Below the pieces are notes generated by a model. That model was not told where the DNA came from. It saw only the letters and a list, made by a program, of their open reading frames with translations, and ran no database searches. Positions 5,617 through 12,131 of a DNA stretch of 12,183 bases are shown piece by piece. Where the stretch lies: assembly GCA_964461295.1 (NCBI GenBank), contig CAYWTX010000173.1, positions 1-12,183 of the forward strand, read 5' to 3'. The first letter of the stretch is position 1, and every line of letters begins with the position of its first letter. This DNA is from CAYWTX01 sp964461295. GTDB taxonomy: Bacteria > Planctomycetota > Phycisphaerae > SM23-33. The position numbers and the translations under genes were made by a program.

Positions 5617-6738
5617 ATGCGAGGCAGATGGGCAATGGCGGCGGCGATGGCGTGCGTGCTGTCCGGCGGCGCGGCGGCCGACGAACTCGTCATGCGGAAC
5701 AAGACGCCGTATACCGGCATCAAGATCATCGACGTGCAGGCGGGGAACATCGTCTACAAGCTTGGATCGAACCACAACCGCAAGCCGCTGGCCGACGTGG
5801 CGTCGATCAAGCTGGCCGACAAGGGCGCCGAGTTCAACAGGGCCGAGCAACTCGCTGCCGCGGGCAAGGCCGCCGAGGCCGTGGGCGCCTACGACAAGGC
5901 GGGCGAGGCCCTCGCCGCCGGCGACTGGCAGATGCGGCTGGTCCGCTACCGCCGCATGGCGGCCGCCAACGCGGCCGGGAAGATCGCCAGGTCGGCGGCG
6001 GACTGGCTGGCGCTGGTCGAGGAGAGCAAGGCTTCGCCGCAGGTGCTGGCGGCGCGTCCGACGAACCTGGGCAGCCGCGGTTCGGAGGAAGCGGCCGAGG
6101 CCGTCAAGTTGCTGACGGCGAGACTGGAGGACATGAAGGCGGGCGACGGGCGCGTCGCCGTCGGGAGGCTGCTGGTGGACCTGCACCTGCTGCAAGGCAA
6201 CCAGGCGAAGGCCGACGAGGTGGACAAGTCGCTGGGCGCGGCGACGACGGGCGCCGCCGGCGGCACGGTTGCGGGCGCCGATGAACCGTCGATCGATGGC
6301 GCGGCGATTTCCACCGACGTCTCGGCGGCGCTGAAGGGCCCGGCCGGGGACGTGAAGGGCAAGCGATACGCCAGCGCGATCCAGACGATCCAGGGCAACC
6401 TGGACCGTTACGACGAATCGGAGTTGCCCAAGGCGCTGCTGCTGTTGGGCAAGGCGCAGTTCCTGAGCGCCGACAGCAGCGGCGAGAAGCGGGCCCAGAC
6501 GCTGCGGCAAGCGGGCCTGAACTTCATGCGGGCGCATGCGGCGTCGTCGGGCGGCGCCGAGGCGGCCGAGGCGCTGTACATGGCGGCCCTGGCGTGCCGG
6601 GCGCTGGGCGACAAGACGGCCGCCCGGAACGCCCTGCGCGAGCTGGCGGGGGAGTACAAGGGCCAATGGGCCGACAAGGCGAAGACCGCCTTGGGCGGCT
6701 GGGCGAACGGCGCGGCGACGGGCCCGGCGGAGGAGTGA
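5617..6738 (+). CDS. Secreted protein with N-terminal beta module and TPR-like helices
   Basis: A 373-residue protein. The start at 5617 is preferred because AGGAG (5606-5610) is 6 nt upstream; an ATG at 5611 is too close to it, and upstream frame runs into the palindromic element. A Sec signal peptide (MRGRWAMAAAMACVLSGGAAA) should be cut before DEL at residue 22. Residues 22-68 look like a small beta module (VMRNKTPYTGIKIIDVQAGN, then a strand ending DVASIKL). The same layout is found in the CX4CH protein at 7187. The rest is alanine-rich helical sequence with TPR-like repeats (about 72-100, 180-205, 249-285, 315-350). A low-complexity linker lies at 208-225. It is probably a periplasmic scaffold; no enzyme motif is seen. 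A candidate terminator follows at 6912-6935. Confidence 0.8.
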   Translation: MRGRWAMAAAMACVLSGGAAADELVMRNKTPYTGIKIIDVQAGNIVYKLGSNHNRKPLADVASIKLADKGAEFNRAEQLAAAGKAAEAVGAYDKAGEALAAGDWQMRLVRYRRMAAANAAGKIARSAADWLALVEESKASPQVLAARPTNLGSRGSEEAAEAVKLLTARLEDMKAGDGRVAVGRLLVDLHLLQGNQAKADEVDKSLGAATTGAAGGTVAGADEPSIDGAAISTDVSAALKGPAGDVKGKRYASAIQTIQGNLDRYDESELPKALLLLGKAQFLSADSSGEKRAQTLRQAGLNFMRAHAASSGGAEAAEALYMAALACRALGDKTAARNALRELAGEYKGQWADKAKTALGGWANGAATGPAEE

Positions 6739-6911
6739 TTCCGCGCGGCGCGGTCGTCGCCCACCAGTCGAGACGGGCGGTTGCCCGCGGGCGGCGCGCG
6801 GGGCCCCGGGCTCGCGGGCCGACGCCGTGCGCGAGCAGCCCGCCGGCGTCGCCACGAACCTGATCCGCACGCATCGGCCACGTGTTGCCCCGCCAAGAGA
6901 GGTTCTCGCGC

Positions 6912-6935
6912 GCCCGGCGCCCCCGGCGGGCTTTT
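6912..6935 (+). terminator. Candidate intrinsic terminator
   Basis: GCCCG (6912-6916) pairs with CGGGC (6927-6931), and TTTT follows at 6932-6935. It lies between the secreted TPR-like gene and the tRNA-Cys promoter at 6941, the right place to insulate them. The stem is only five pairs and the loop is long. The 170 nt before it (6739-6911) show nothing recognisable beyond GC-rich sequence. Confidence 0.35.
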
Positions 6936-6940
6936 GGGCG

Positions 6941-6968
6941 TTGCATTCAAACGCCGGTCCAGTATACT
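6941..6968 (+). promoter_or_regulatory. Promoter of tRNA-Cys
   Basis: TTGCAT (6941-6946), a 16-nt spacer and TATACT (6963-6968, five of six to TATAAT). Transcription would begin about 3 nt before the tRNA 5' end at 6978, a short leader. Confidence 0.55.
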
Positions 6969-6977
6969 GCCCTCGTC

Positions 6978-7051
6978 GGCGGCGTAGCCAAGTGGACCAA
7001 GGCGACGGATTGCAAATCCGTTATCCGTGGGTTCAAATCCCACCGCCGCCT
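6978..7051 (+). tRNA. tRNA-Cys (anticodon GCA)
   Basis: The acceptor stem GGCGGCG pairs with CGCCGCC (7044-7050), and the discriminator is T at 7051, as required for cysteine tRNAs. The anticodon stem ACGGA/TCCGT holds loop TTGCAAA, giving anticodon GCA. The T-arm is GTGGG-TTCAAAT-CCCAC. CCA is not encoded. The length of 74 nt is normal. A GC-rich stretch with short inverted repeats (for example CGTCC...GGACG around 7118-7137) follows before the next gene. Confidence 0.96.
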
Positions 7052-7186
7052 GTGGCCTTCGGGCGCAGGTCGCCCGGGCGCCGGGACTGCCTGGGGCGGG
7101 GCTTCCTGCTCCCCCGTCCAACGTCAGGCGGACGCGCGTGTCTGCCTTCGTGGCTGTTTGTCGCGGGTCTTGTAGAGAGGAAATGT

Positions 7187-8395
7187 ATGCGTAGCAGAGC
7201 CCTCCTTCTGGCGGCGTGCCTTTCCATCGCGGCAAGCTTCTGCCTGGCCGGCGAACTCAAGAGGATCAAGCTGCGCGACGGCCGCGTCATCGAAGGCCAG
7301 ATCGTCGAGAAGACCCAGACCTCCATCAAGGTCCGGATGAAACTGGGGGAGTTGACCTTCCCGACCGACCAGGTGACCTCGATGGAGGACGTGCACGACG
7401 CGAAGGCGGACTACGAACAGCGGCTGGCGAAGCTGAAGAAGGACGATGCCGGCGCGCAGGTGGAGTTGGGGCGATGGGCGATGGAGCAGGGGCTTCTGGC
7501 GGAGGCCAGGACGCGTTTCCAGGCGGCCCTGGAGTTGAAGAAGGACGACGAGCGGGCGGCGCTGCTGCTGCGCCAGGTGGAGGCGAAGCTGGCGGGCAAT
7601 CCGGCCACGCCTGAAGTCGCTTCGACGCATGTTCCGATCGACACGGGCAGGCAGTCGTTCGACATGAAGGACATGGTCCGCATCGAGGACATCTACCGCA
7701 TCCGCCAGGCCGAACTCCGCGAGGGCGAAACGGCGGCGGTGGAGTTCCGCAACGACGTGCTGGAGCGATTCATCAAGGCGATGGCGGGCAAGGAGGAGTT
7801 CCGCCAGCCGGCGTTTGTGCAGCAGTTCAAGAACTGGGCGCCCTCGCGCCAGGCCCGGTACATGCTCGGGCGCCTGGAGGAGAGCAGCCCGCTGCGCAAC
7901 GACATCCTGATCAAGAGCGACCCGGAGTTCATGAAGGAATTCCGAGCGACGCTGTGGCGGTACGCCAGCGGCAACTGCGCGACCAGCGCGTGCCACGGGT
8001 CGAAGGAAGGGCGCGGCGGGCTGAAGCTGTACAACTTCCCCGGGCAGAACGACCACGTGGACTACACGAATTTCCTGATCCTGTCGTCGTTCCACAACAA
8101 AGAGAACCTGCGGAAGGCGATCAACCGCGACCATCCGGAGATGTCCATGGTCCTACAGCACGCCCTGCCCCCGCAAGTGGCGGAGCTGAAGCATCCCAAG
8201 CCGATCCCGGCCGCGTTCAGCAACCGGACCCACGAAGGGTATCTGCGGACGCTGAAGTGGATTCGCAGCCTGGAGAAGCTGCCGCGGTACGACATCAGGA
8301 AGCGCCCGCCGTTCGTGATGGAGCCTTCCAGCGGGTTGCCGGGCATCCGCGGCGGCACGCCCACCAGCGCTCCGGCCAGTCCGGCGTTGCCCTGA
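7187..8395 (+). CDS. Secreted protein with a CX4CH haem-like motif
   Basis: A 402-residue protein. The start at 7187 follows GAGAGG by 6 nt and opens a Sec signal peptide (MRSRALLLAACLSIAASFCLA, cut before GEL). Residues 22-67 form a small beta module (RIKLRDGRVIEGQIV ... GELTFPTDQVTSME) like the one in the protein at 5617. A helical segment with a TPR-like unit (about 74-135) and then a larger domain follow. In that domain is CATSACH at 264-270, a CX4CH pattern followed by G and a Gly-rich GGLKLY. CX4CH is a known variant haem-c attachment motif, for example in tetrahaem cytochromes c3, but a structural disulfide or metal site is equally possible. No distal methionine can be assigned safely. 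The Pro/Ala-rich C-terminus is probably unstructured. The family is not recognised. Confidence 0.8.
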   Translation: MRSRALLLAACLSIAASFCLAGELKRIKLRDGRVIEGQIVEKTQTSIKVRMKLGELTFPTDQVTSMEDVHDAKADYEQRLAKLKKDDAGAQVELGRWAMEQGLLAEARTRFQAALELKKDDERAALLLRQVEAKLAGNPATPEVASTHVPIDTGRQSFDMKDMVRIEDIYRIRQAELREGETAAVEFRNDVLERFIKAMAGKEEFRQPAFVQQFKNWAPSRQARYMLGRLEESSPLRNDILIKSDPEFMKEFRATLWRYASGNCATSACHGSKEGRGGLKLYNFPGQNDHVDYTNFLILSSFHNKENLRKAINRDHPEMSMVLQHALPPQVAELKHPKPIPAAFSNRTHEGYLRTLKWIRSLEKLPRYDIRKRPPFVMEPSSGLPGIRGGTPTSAPASPALP

Positions 8396-8423
8396 AGCTC
8401 CCAGCCGCCAGCTCCCAGCCGCC
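8396..8423. repeat. Perfect 14-bp tandem duplication after a stop codon
   Basis: AGCTCCCAGCCGCC occurs twice in direct succession (8396-8409 and 8410-8423), starting right after the TGA at 8393-8395. Together with the following GGAAACTGGAAGTTGAGAGCT it looks like simple intergenic repeat sequence. No terminator is seen before the next gene at 8481. Confidence 0.5.
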
Positions 8424-8480
8424 GGCAGAAGCGAGGTCGAGGGTGTTGGGCCCTGGAAACTGGAAGTTGAGAGCTGAACC

Positions 8481-9140
8481 GTGCTGCTGATTCTTCGCTA
8501 CGTCTTCCTGGTGATCCTGATCGGCGTGCTCCTGGCCGCGGTGGTGATGTTCGCGGTGCTGGGCCTGGCCCGCGTGGTGCGTGCGCACCGCCTGGCCCGC
8601 GGCGCCCACGAGCGGGGCATGCGGTTCTTCCCGACCGACGGGTATGACGTGCCGCGTCGGTATGCGGACTTCGCGGTGATCTCGTGTGGACACAGCCCGC
8701 GCGCCAGCAACATGATGGCCGGCCGGCTCGACGGCGCGATGGTTCGGTGCTTCGACTACCATTGCGAGCTGGGGCACGGGCCGCGTCGGACGTCGCGGCT
8801 TCTGCGGGTGCTGGCGGCGGAGGTGGCGGCGGAGGTGGCGGCGCCGACGGTGATGTGGCACGAGTCGGACGCGGACCTGGCCCCGCTGGAGGCCCGCGGG
8901 CAGCGCCGGATCGGGCCTTGGGCCTGCTCGGGCGACCTGGACTTGGCGGAGGCGATCGCCAGCCAGTGTCCAACGCTGGCGAGCAAGGGGGCGAGCATCG
9001 AGCTGCGGGCCGGGGGCGTGATGCTCTGCGTGCCGGGCGGGCTGCTGGGGCGCGGCGCCGCCCTGGACGTCGAGGACGCGCGCCCGATTGTGCGCGAGTT
9101 GAGGCGGCGGAACATTGAAAAGGCGGCGGCGGAATGGTAG
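8481..9140 (+). CDS. Single-pass membrane protein of unknown function
   Basis: A 219-residue protein starting at GTG. An in-frame TGA at 8475-8477 makes this the first possible start, although the ribosome-binding site is weak. Residues 3-30 form a strongly hydrophobic helix followed by basic residues (RVVRAHRLAR), so the soluble part should face the cytoplasm. The remaining domain contains GRLDGAMVRCFDYHCELGHG (residues 81-100), which resembles the GxxxGxxVxxFDYxYxxGxG pattern of an uncharacterised membrane-anchored planctomycete family; this comparison is from memory. Cysteines 90, 95, 149, 163 and 183 form no clear metal motif. The last 8 bases overlap a possible ATG (9134) of the following gene, so the two are likely co-transcribed. 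Confidence 0.75.
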   Translation: MLLILRYVFLVILIGVLLAAVVMFAVLGLARVVRAHRLARGAHERGMRFFPTDGYDVPRRYADFAVISCGHSPRASNMMAGRLDGAMVRCFDYHCELGHGPRRTSRLLRVLAAEVAAEVAAPTVMWHESDADLAPLEARGQRRIGPWACSGDLDLAEAIASQCPTLASKGASIELRAGGVMLCVPGGLLGRGAALDVEDARPIVRELRRRNIEKAAAEW

Positions 9141-9190
9141 AAGTGTGCAACCTCCGGGCGTCCGGAAGGCGCCTTGATTGGGAGAAAGCC

Positions 9191-10273
9191 GTGACAGCGT
9201 GCAACCGCGGATTCCTGGTGTGTGCAGTACTCGGTGGACTCTGGGTGGGCGCGACCGGCGGATGCAGCCGCGACACGCGGACGGGCTTGGCCAAGGCAGC
9301 CGACCAGGCCCAGCGGCGGCTGGATCGTGCGGCCAGCCTGCTTCGCGACCCCGTCTACAAGTACGGCGGCCACTACGTCCCCCTGGGCAAGATGCTTCCG
9401 TCGGCCGTCGGCGACTCCAACGACCCCAACAAGATCGAGCTGGCGGCCACCGGCGCCATGAACGAGGACGTGGGCAAGGTTCTCGGCGAGGCCGAGGAGG
9501 AACTTGTCAAGGCCCTCAAGGAGGCCGGCAAGGACGAGCCGAAGGCCAGCCGCAACCGCGCGCTGGCCGTCCTGGCCCGCGTCCACGCGGTCAAGGCCCT
9601 CTACCACTCCATGGATGCCGAGAGGGTCTTCGATGCCGCCTGGGACGCCCTGGGCAAGGTGGAGATGGCGGGCGTCGAAATGGCCGACTACGGCAGACGC
9701 GTGGGCCTGTGCGACAAGCTGCTTGCGTCGGCCGATTCGTCGCTGGCGGAAATGGCCGGCAAGGCGAGGGAGGATGGCGACTCGGCCAAGAAGAAGCTCT
9801 CCGGACTGGCCGGCAAGATCGCCGACGTGAAGAAGCAGAAGGATGCCGTGGCGGCGGAGAACCAGAAGTTGATGGGCGAGGCGAGAGCGCTTCGCGTGGA
9901 CAGCCAGCTCGCGCCGGTGCTCAGGAGCGTGGAGTTGTTCGACCAGGCGAGGGTGAAGGAAGACAAGGTCGCCGAGAACGTCGGCAGGATCGCCTCCTTC
10001 GACGACTCCCTCCAAGCCCTCAATGACGAGATGTCGCTGCTGCGGCTGGACGCCAACGCCGGCGAGCGGCGCGGGCAGGCGGCCGAGGGGATCGGCGCCG
10101 CCCGCCAGCAGCGGAAGAAACAACTGATGGACCAGCGGACCGTGCTGGCCAAGGCGATGGCCGACATGCAGGCGAATCTGGAGAAGCTGGCCGGCGAGGG
10201 GCAGGAGCGGTCCGGCGCGGCCGGGGTGCTGCGCAAGAAGGCGCTGGCGTCGCTGGAGCAGTCGCTCAAGTAG
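9191..10273 (+). CDS. Helical lipoprotein, ending at an in-frame amber codon
   Basis: A 360-residue protein if started at GTG 9191, which has GGAGAAAG upstream and gives a compact lipoprotein signal. The hydrophobic FLVCAVLGGLWVGATGG is followed by Cys25, a rather weak lipobox. ATG 9134 in the same frame would add 19 residues and overlap the previous gene. The mature part is almost entirely helical and charged. Residues about 190-260 have strong coiled-coil character (lysine/glutamate-rich, for example KIADVKKQKDAVAAENQKL). No catalytic motif is visible. It ends SLEQSLK-TAG, yet the same frame continues open as YDEYEKMTQPKD and on to 10846. The protein may therefore be the N-terminal part of a 551-residue protein interrupted by a nonsense mutation. 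Envelope scaffold is the most that can be inferred. Confidence 0.75.
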   Translation: MTACNRGFLVCAVLGGLWVGATGGCSRDTRTGLAKAADQAQRRLDRAASLLRDPVYKYGGHYVPLGKMLPSAVGDSNDPNKIELAATGAMNEDVGKVLGEAEEELVKALKEAGKDEPKASRNRALAVLARVHAVKALYHSMDAERVFDAAWDALGKVEMAGVEMADYGRRVGLCDKLLASADSSLAEMAGKAREDGDSAKKKLSGLAGKIADVKKQKDAVAAENQKLMGEARALRVDSQLAPVLRSVELFDQARVKEDKVAENVGRIASFDDSLQALNDEMSLLRLDANAGERRGQAAEGIGAARQQRKKQLMDQRTVLAKAMADMQANLEKLAGEGQERSGAAGVLRKKALASLEQSLK

Positions 10274-10291
10274 TACGACGAGTACGAGAAG

Positions 10292-10846
10292 ATGACGCAG
10301 CCGAAGGACCCGCGGGAGCAGCCCAAGGACATCTCCGAGGCCGCCAACCCGGACGTGCTCTCGATGCACGGGGACACGTTCCTGGCCCGCGCGGACGTGC
10401 TGATGCGGTCGCTGGCGCTCCAGTCGCGGATCGAGCGGATCGTCGGCGAGACCCGCAATCGCTACCTGGGCCTGCCGGAGAAGAACCAGCCGCCGAGCGT
10501 GCTGGACCAGCTCGGCAAGTTCCTGCCCGACGCCGAGAAGATCAAGGGCGATGCGGTGCAGGACCTGCGTTGGGCGATCCAGCGATACGAGAACGCCGCC
10601 GATCGCGTGAACCGCGTGACGAAGTGGGCCTATCAATTGCACGTCGCCGGCGTCTGCGCCAGCCTCTGCCGCCTGACGGGCGACGCCGAGGCCCGAACCA
10701 AGGGCCTGGCCGTCCTGGACTCCCTGGGCGAGCAGGAAGGCTCGTCGTACATCGCGCCGGTGGCCAAGCACTTCCGCCTTGTCCTGGCGGAAGGCGCCGC
10801 GGCGCCCGCGCCCGGCGGGCCGGCGACCGCCCCGGCTCCGGGCTGA
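10292..10846 (+). CDS. Helical protein in phase with the preceding gene, possible C-terminal half
   Basis: The reading frame is continuous with the lipoprotein gene apart from TAG at 10271-10273. If translated separately from ATG 10292 it gives 184 residues. There is no clear ribosome-binding site (only GAG and GAAG next to the ATG), no signal peptide and no hydrophobic start. The first residues (MTQPKDPREQPKDISEAANP) read like an interdomain linker. The body is helical with TPR-like character (about 60-160, including YENAADRVNRVTKWAYQLHV), and the C-terminus is an Ala/Pro/Gly tail. The codon pattern stays like that of the neighbours, so any interruption is recent. It may be the C-terminal half of a 551-residue lipoprotein or an independently reinitiated subunit. 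Function is unknown. Confidence 0.6.
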   Translation: MTQPKDPREQPKDISEAANPDVLSMHGDTFLARADVLMRSLALQSRIERIVGETRNRYLGLPEKNQPPSVLDQLGKFLPDAEKIKGDAVQDLRWAIQRYENAADRVNRVTKWAYQLHVAGVCASLCRLTGDAEARTKGLAVLDSLGEQEGSSYIAPVAKHFRLVLAEGAAAPAPGGPATAPAPG

Positions 10847-10850
10847 TGCC

Positions 10851-11141
10851 GTGAGCGCCGGCGGGCGGACATGGCGGCAGCGGAACCAGCGGGCGATGCG
10901 GATCATCCGCTGGGCCGAACTGGCCGCGGTGCTTGTCGGGGTCCTGCTGGCCGTTCGCCTGAAGCTCTGGGGGCCGGTCGTCCTGTTGGCGGTGGTGTGC
11001 CTGGCCGTGCTGTGGTTCATCCTGGGCTTCACGTCGATCATGGCCTGCCCGCACTGCGATGAACGTCTCTGGGGGCTGTCCCACAAGGTGAGCAAGCTGC
11101 GGTTCTGCCCGTTCTGCGGGCGGGGATTGGACGAGGAATGA
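10851..11141 (+). CDS. Small membrane protein with C-terminal zinc ribbon
   Basis: A 96-residue protein from GTG 10851, 4 nt after the preceding TGA, so translation is probably coupled. ATG 10896 is an alternative start giving 81 residues, with no better ribosome-binding site. Two hydrophobic helices (about 22-36 and 40-60) are followed by ACPHC (Cys66, Cys69) and FCPFC (Cys86, Cys89). This is a four-cysteine zinc ribbon with 16 residues between knuckles. Such ribbons can bind protein or nucleic acid; here it would sit at the membrane surface. The ribbon-coding 3' part is duplicated at 11890-11972. Confidence 0.75.
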   Translation: MSAGGRTWRQRNQRAMRIIRWAELAAVLVGVLLAVRLKLWGPVVLLAVVCLAVLWFILGFTSIMACPHCDERLWGLSHKVSKLRFCPFCGRGLDEE

Positions 11142-11196
11142 ATGCGGCCACCGAGAGCAGAGGGCGATTCGGGTGGTGGAGCGCCTGGTCCTGGGG

Positions 11197-11202
11197 TAGA
11201 AT
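11197..11202 (+). promoter_or_regulatory. Candidate -10 box of the DUF4160 gene, possibly leaderless
   Basis: TAGAAT is a good -10 match and lies 6 nt before the ATG at 11209. A start of transcription at or beside the ATG would give a leaderless message, which fits the absence of a usual ribosome-binding site. No clear -35 is seen. Confidence 0.35.
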
Positions 11203-11208
11203 CATTTC

Positions 11209-11469
11209 ATGCCTCGAATCAGTTACTTCTTTGGTATCTCGGTATGTATCTTCCACAATGATCATGATCCCCCGCATTTCCATGCGGTCTACAATGACTA
11301 TGGTGGGGCTGTGGATATCAGAACCGGTGAAGTGGTGCGGGGCACGTTGCCCCCACGAGTTCTGAGGCTGGTTCGTGAGGGGGCACAGGAGCACAGAGAC
11401 GAACTCCTCAATGATTGGGAGCATGCTCGGAGGAAAGAGGAGCTGCAGCGGATTGCCCCCCTGGAGTAG
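11209..11469 (+). CDS. DUF4160 family protein
   Basis: An 86-residue protein with the hallmarks of DUF4160: a PRISYFFGI opening, the histidine-rich segment FHNDHDPPHFHAVY (residues 15-28), the strand pattern VDIRTGEVVRGTLP, and a C-terminal helix with DELLNDWEHARR ending QRIAPLE. Length and order match the whole family, so it appears intact. DUF4160 genes very often sit next to DUF2442 genes, as here, and the pair has been discussed as toxin-antitoxin-like; which member would be the toxin is not settled. The GC content is visibly lower than in neighbouring genes, a sign of acquisition. The stop at 11467-11469 is 5 nt before the partner's start. Confidence 0.9.
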   Translation: MPRISYFFGISVCIFHNDHDPPHFHAVYNDYGGAVDIRTGEVVRGTLPPRVLRLVREGAQEHRDELLNDWEHARRKEELQRIAPLE

Positions 11470-11474
11470 AGGAC

Positions 11475-11735
11475 ATGATGCGGGTAGTGCGAGTAAGACC
11501 GGCGCATGATCACGTACTGCAGCTCTGGTTCAATACGGGCGAATCAGGTTTCTTTGACGTGGAGCCGTACTTGGACGGCCCAGTCTTCGAACCGCTGAGA
11601 GAAATGCACTTCTTCAATCAGGTGCAACTTGATGACACGGCAGGCACAATCTGCTGGCCCAACGGCGCGGATTTCTGTCCCGATCTGCTGCACGATAAAG
11701 TTGTTGGGGTGCCGGACGAAGCACGTGCGGGATAG
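11475..11735 (+). CDS. DUF2442 family protein
   Basis: An 86-residue protein of the DUF2442 family: an opening VVRVRPAHDHVLQLWF, then GESGFFDVEPYLDGPVFEPLR (residues about 22-42), and the terminal signature TICWPNGADFCPDLL (about 59-73). Two adjacent ATGs (11475, 11478) are possible. GGAG at 11463-11466 suits 11475 and AGAGG at 11468-11472 suits 11478. The gene is tightly coupled to the DUF4160 gene. DUF2442 domains also occur fused to DNA-binding helix-turn-helix domains in other proteins, consistent with a regulatory or antitoxin role; that is inference. A 6-bp inverted pair (TGCGGG 11726-11731, CCCGCA 11745-11750) spans the stop codon. Confidence 0.9.
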   Translation: MMRVVRVRPAHDHVLQLWFNTGESGFFDVEPYLDGPVFEPLREMHFFNQVQLDDTAGTICWPNGADFCPDLLHDKVVGVPDEARAG

Positions 11736-11889
11736 GTGAAGCACCCCGCATGGGTGGCGACCTGGACATTCTCTCGGGCGCGAAGGCGAGGGCGCTGTTT
11801 TCAGCGATGGTCGCTCAAGCAGGTGTCGGCCCGGCAGGCGGGTGAGTGGCTGCGGCAGGCGGACGAAGTCGGCGGCGACGAATTCGCGG
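11736..11889. other. Unassigned segment between DUF2442 gene and the duplicated fragment
   Basis: The GC content rises again after the gene pair. A 31-codon frame (ATG 11750 to TGA 11845) and another small open frame exist, but neither has a ribosome-binding site or recognisable similarity. It may be the flank brought along with the second copy of the zinc-ribbon fragment. Confidence 0.3.
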
Positions 11890-11972
11890 GGCCTGCCCGC
11901 ACTGCTATGAACGTCTCTGGGGGCTGTCCCACAAGGTGAGCAAGCTGCGGTTCTGCCCGTTCTGCGGGCGGG
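11890..11972 (+). pseudogene. Duplicated 3' fragment of the zinc-ribbon gene
   Basis: It encodes ACPHCYERLWGL...RFCPFCGR in the original frame, with Asp70 changed to Tyr. The frame is closed upstream by TGA at 11843-11845, without the two membrane helices, and downstream it runs into unrelated residues. All four cysteine codons are kept, but there is no start codon with a ribosome-binding site, so it is read as a gene remnant rather than a functional ribbon protein. Confidence 0.8.
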
Positions 11973-12004
11973 AGCGGGTCCATGACCGTTCCTGCATCGC
12001 CTCT

Positions 12005-12047
12005 TCAGCCTGAAGGGCTGAGATATGACAGCCCAGGGCAACGCCCT
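12005..12047. repeat. REP-like structured repeat
   Basis: TCAGCC (12005-12010) pairs with GGCTGA (12016-12021) around a 5-nt loop. AGGGC (12035-12039) pairs with GCCCT (12043-12047) around AAC. The wording CAGCCTGAAGGGCTG plus CAGCCCAGGGCAACGCCC resembles a dispersed repeat common in planctomycete and related genomes; this is recalled, not searched. No complete transposase is in view. Confidence 0.5.
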
Positions 12048-12131
12048 TGTCATTACCCACATCTCTTCGGGTTGGGCAGTCGCAGGCGCGAGGTGTGCAA
12101 AAAGCACCGGAAAACCGAGGAATCGCTTCCT

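Larger units (their letters stand above)
11042..11972 (+). repeat. 83-bp direct repeat pair flanking the DUF4160/DUF2442 cassette
   Basis: Copy 1 (11042-11124) lies inside the zinc-ribbon gene. Copy 2 (11890-11972) is a fragment without the rest of the gene. They match at 82 of 83 bases; the only difference is G at 11058 versus T at 11906. The repeat starts are 848 bp apart. The span covers the whole low-GC gene pair between the copies. Such similarity over both coding and wobble positions means a recent duplication. Confidence 0.9.

Noticed and set aside
10271..10273. TAG as pyrrolysine or reassigned codon
   Set aside because: TAG ends several other genes in the window normally, and no pyl genes or specific stem-loop are seen.
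8756..11095. 779-codon minus-strand frame
   Set aside because: It is antisense to five plus-strand genes that have signals, helices and normal composition, and shows no recognisable domain.
8481..11141. A new defence operon
   Set aside because: The membrane protein, helical lipoprotein and zinc-ribbon protein show no nuclease, NTPase, protease or toxin motifs. They look like envelope proteins.
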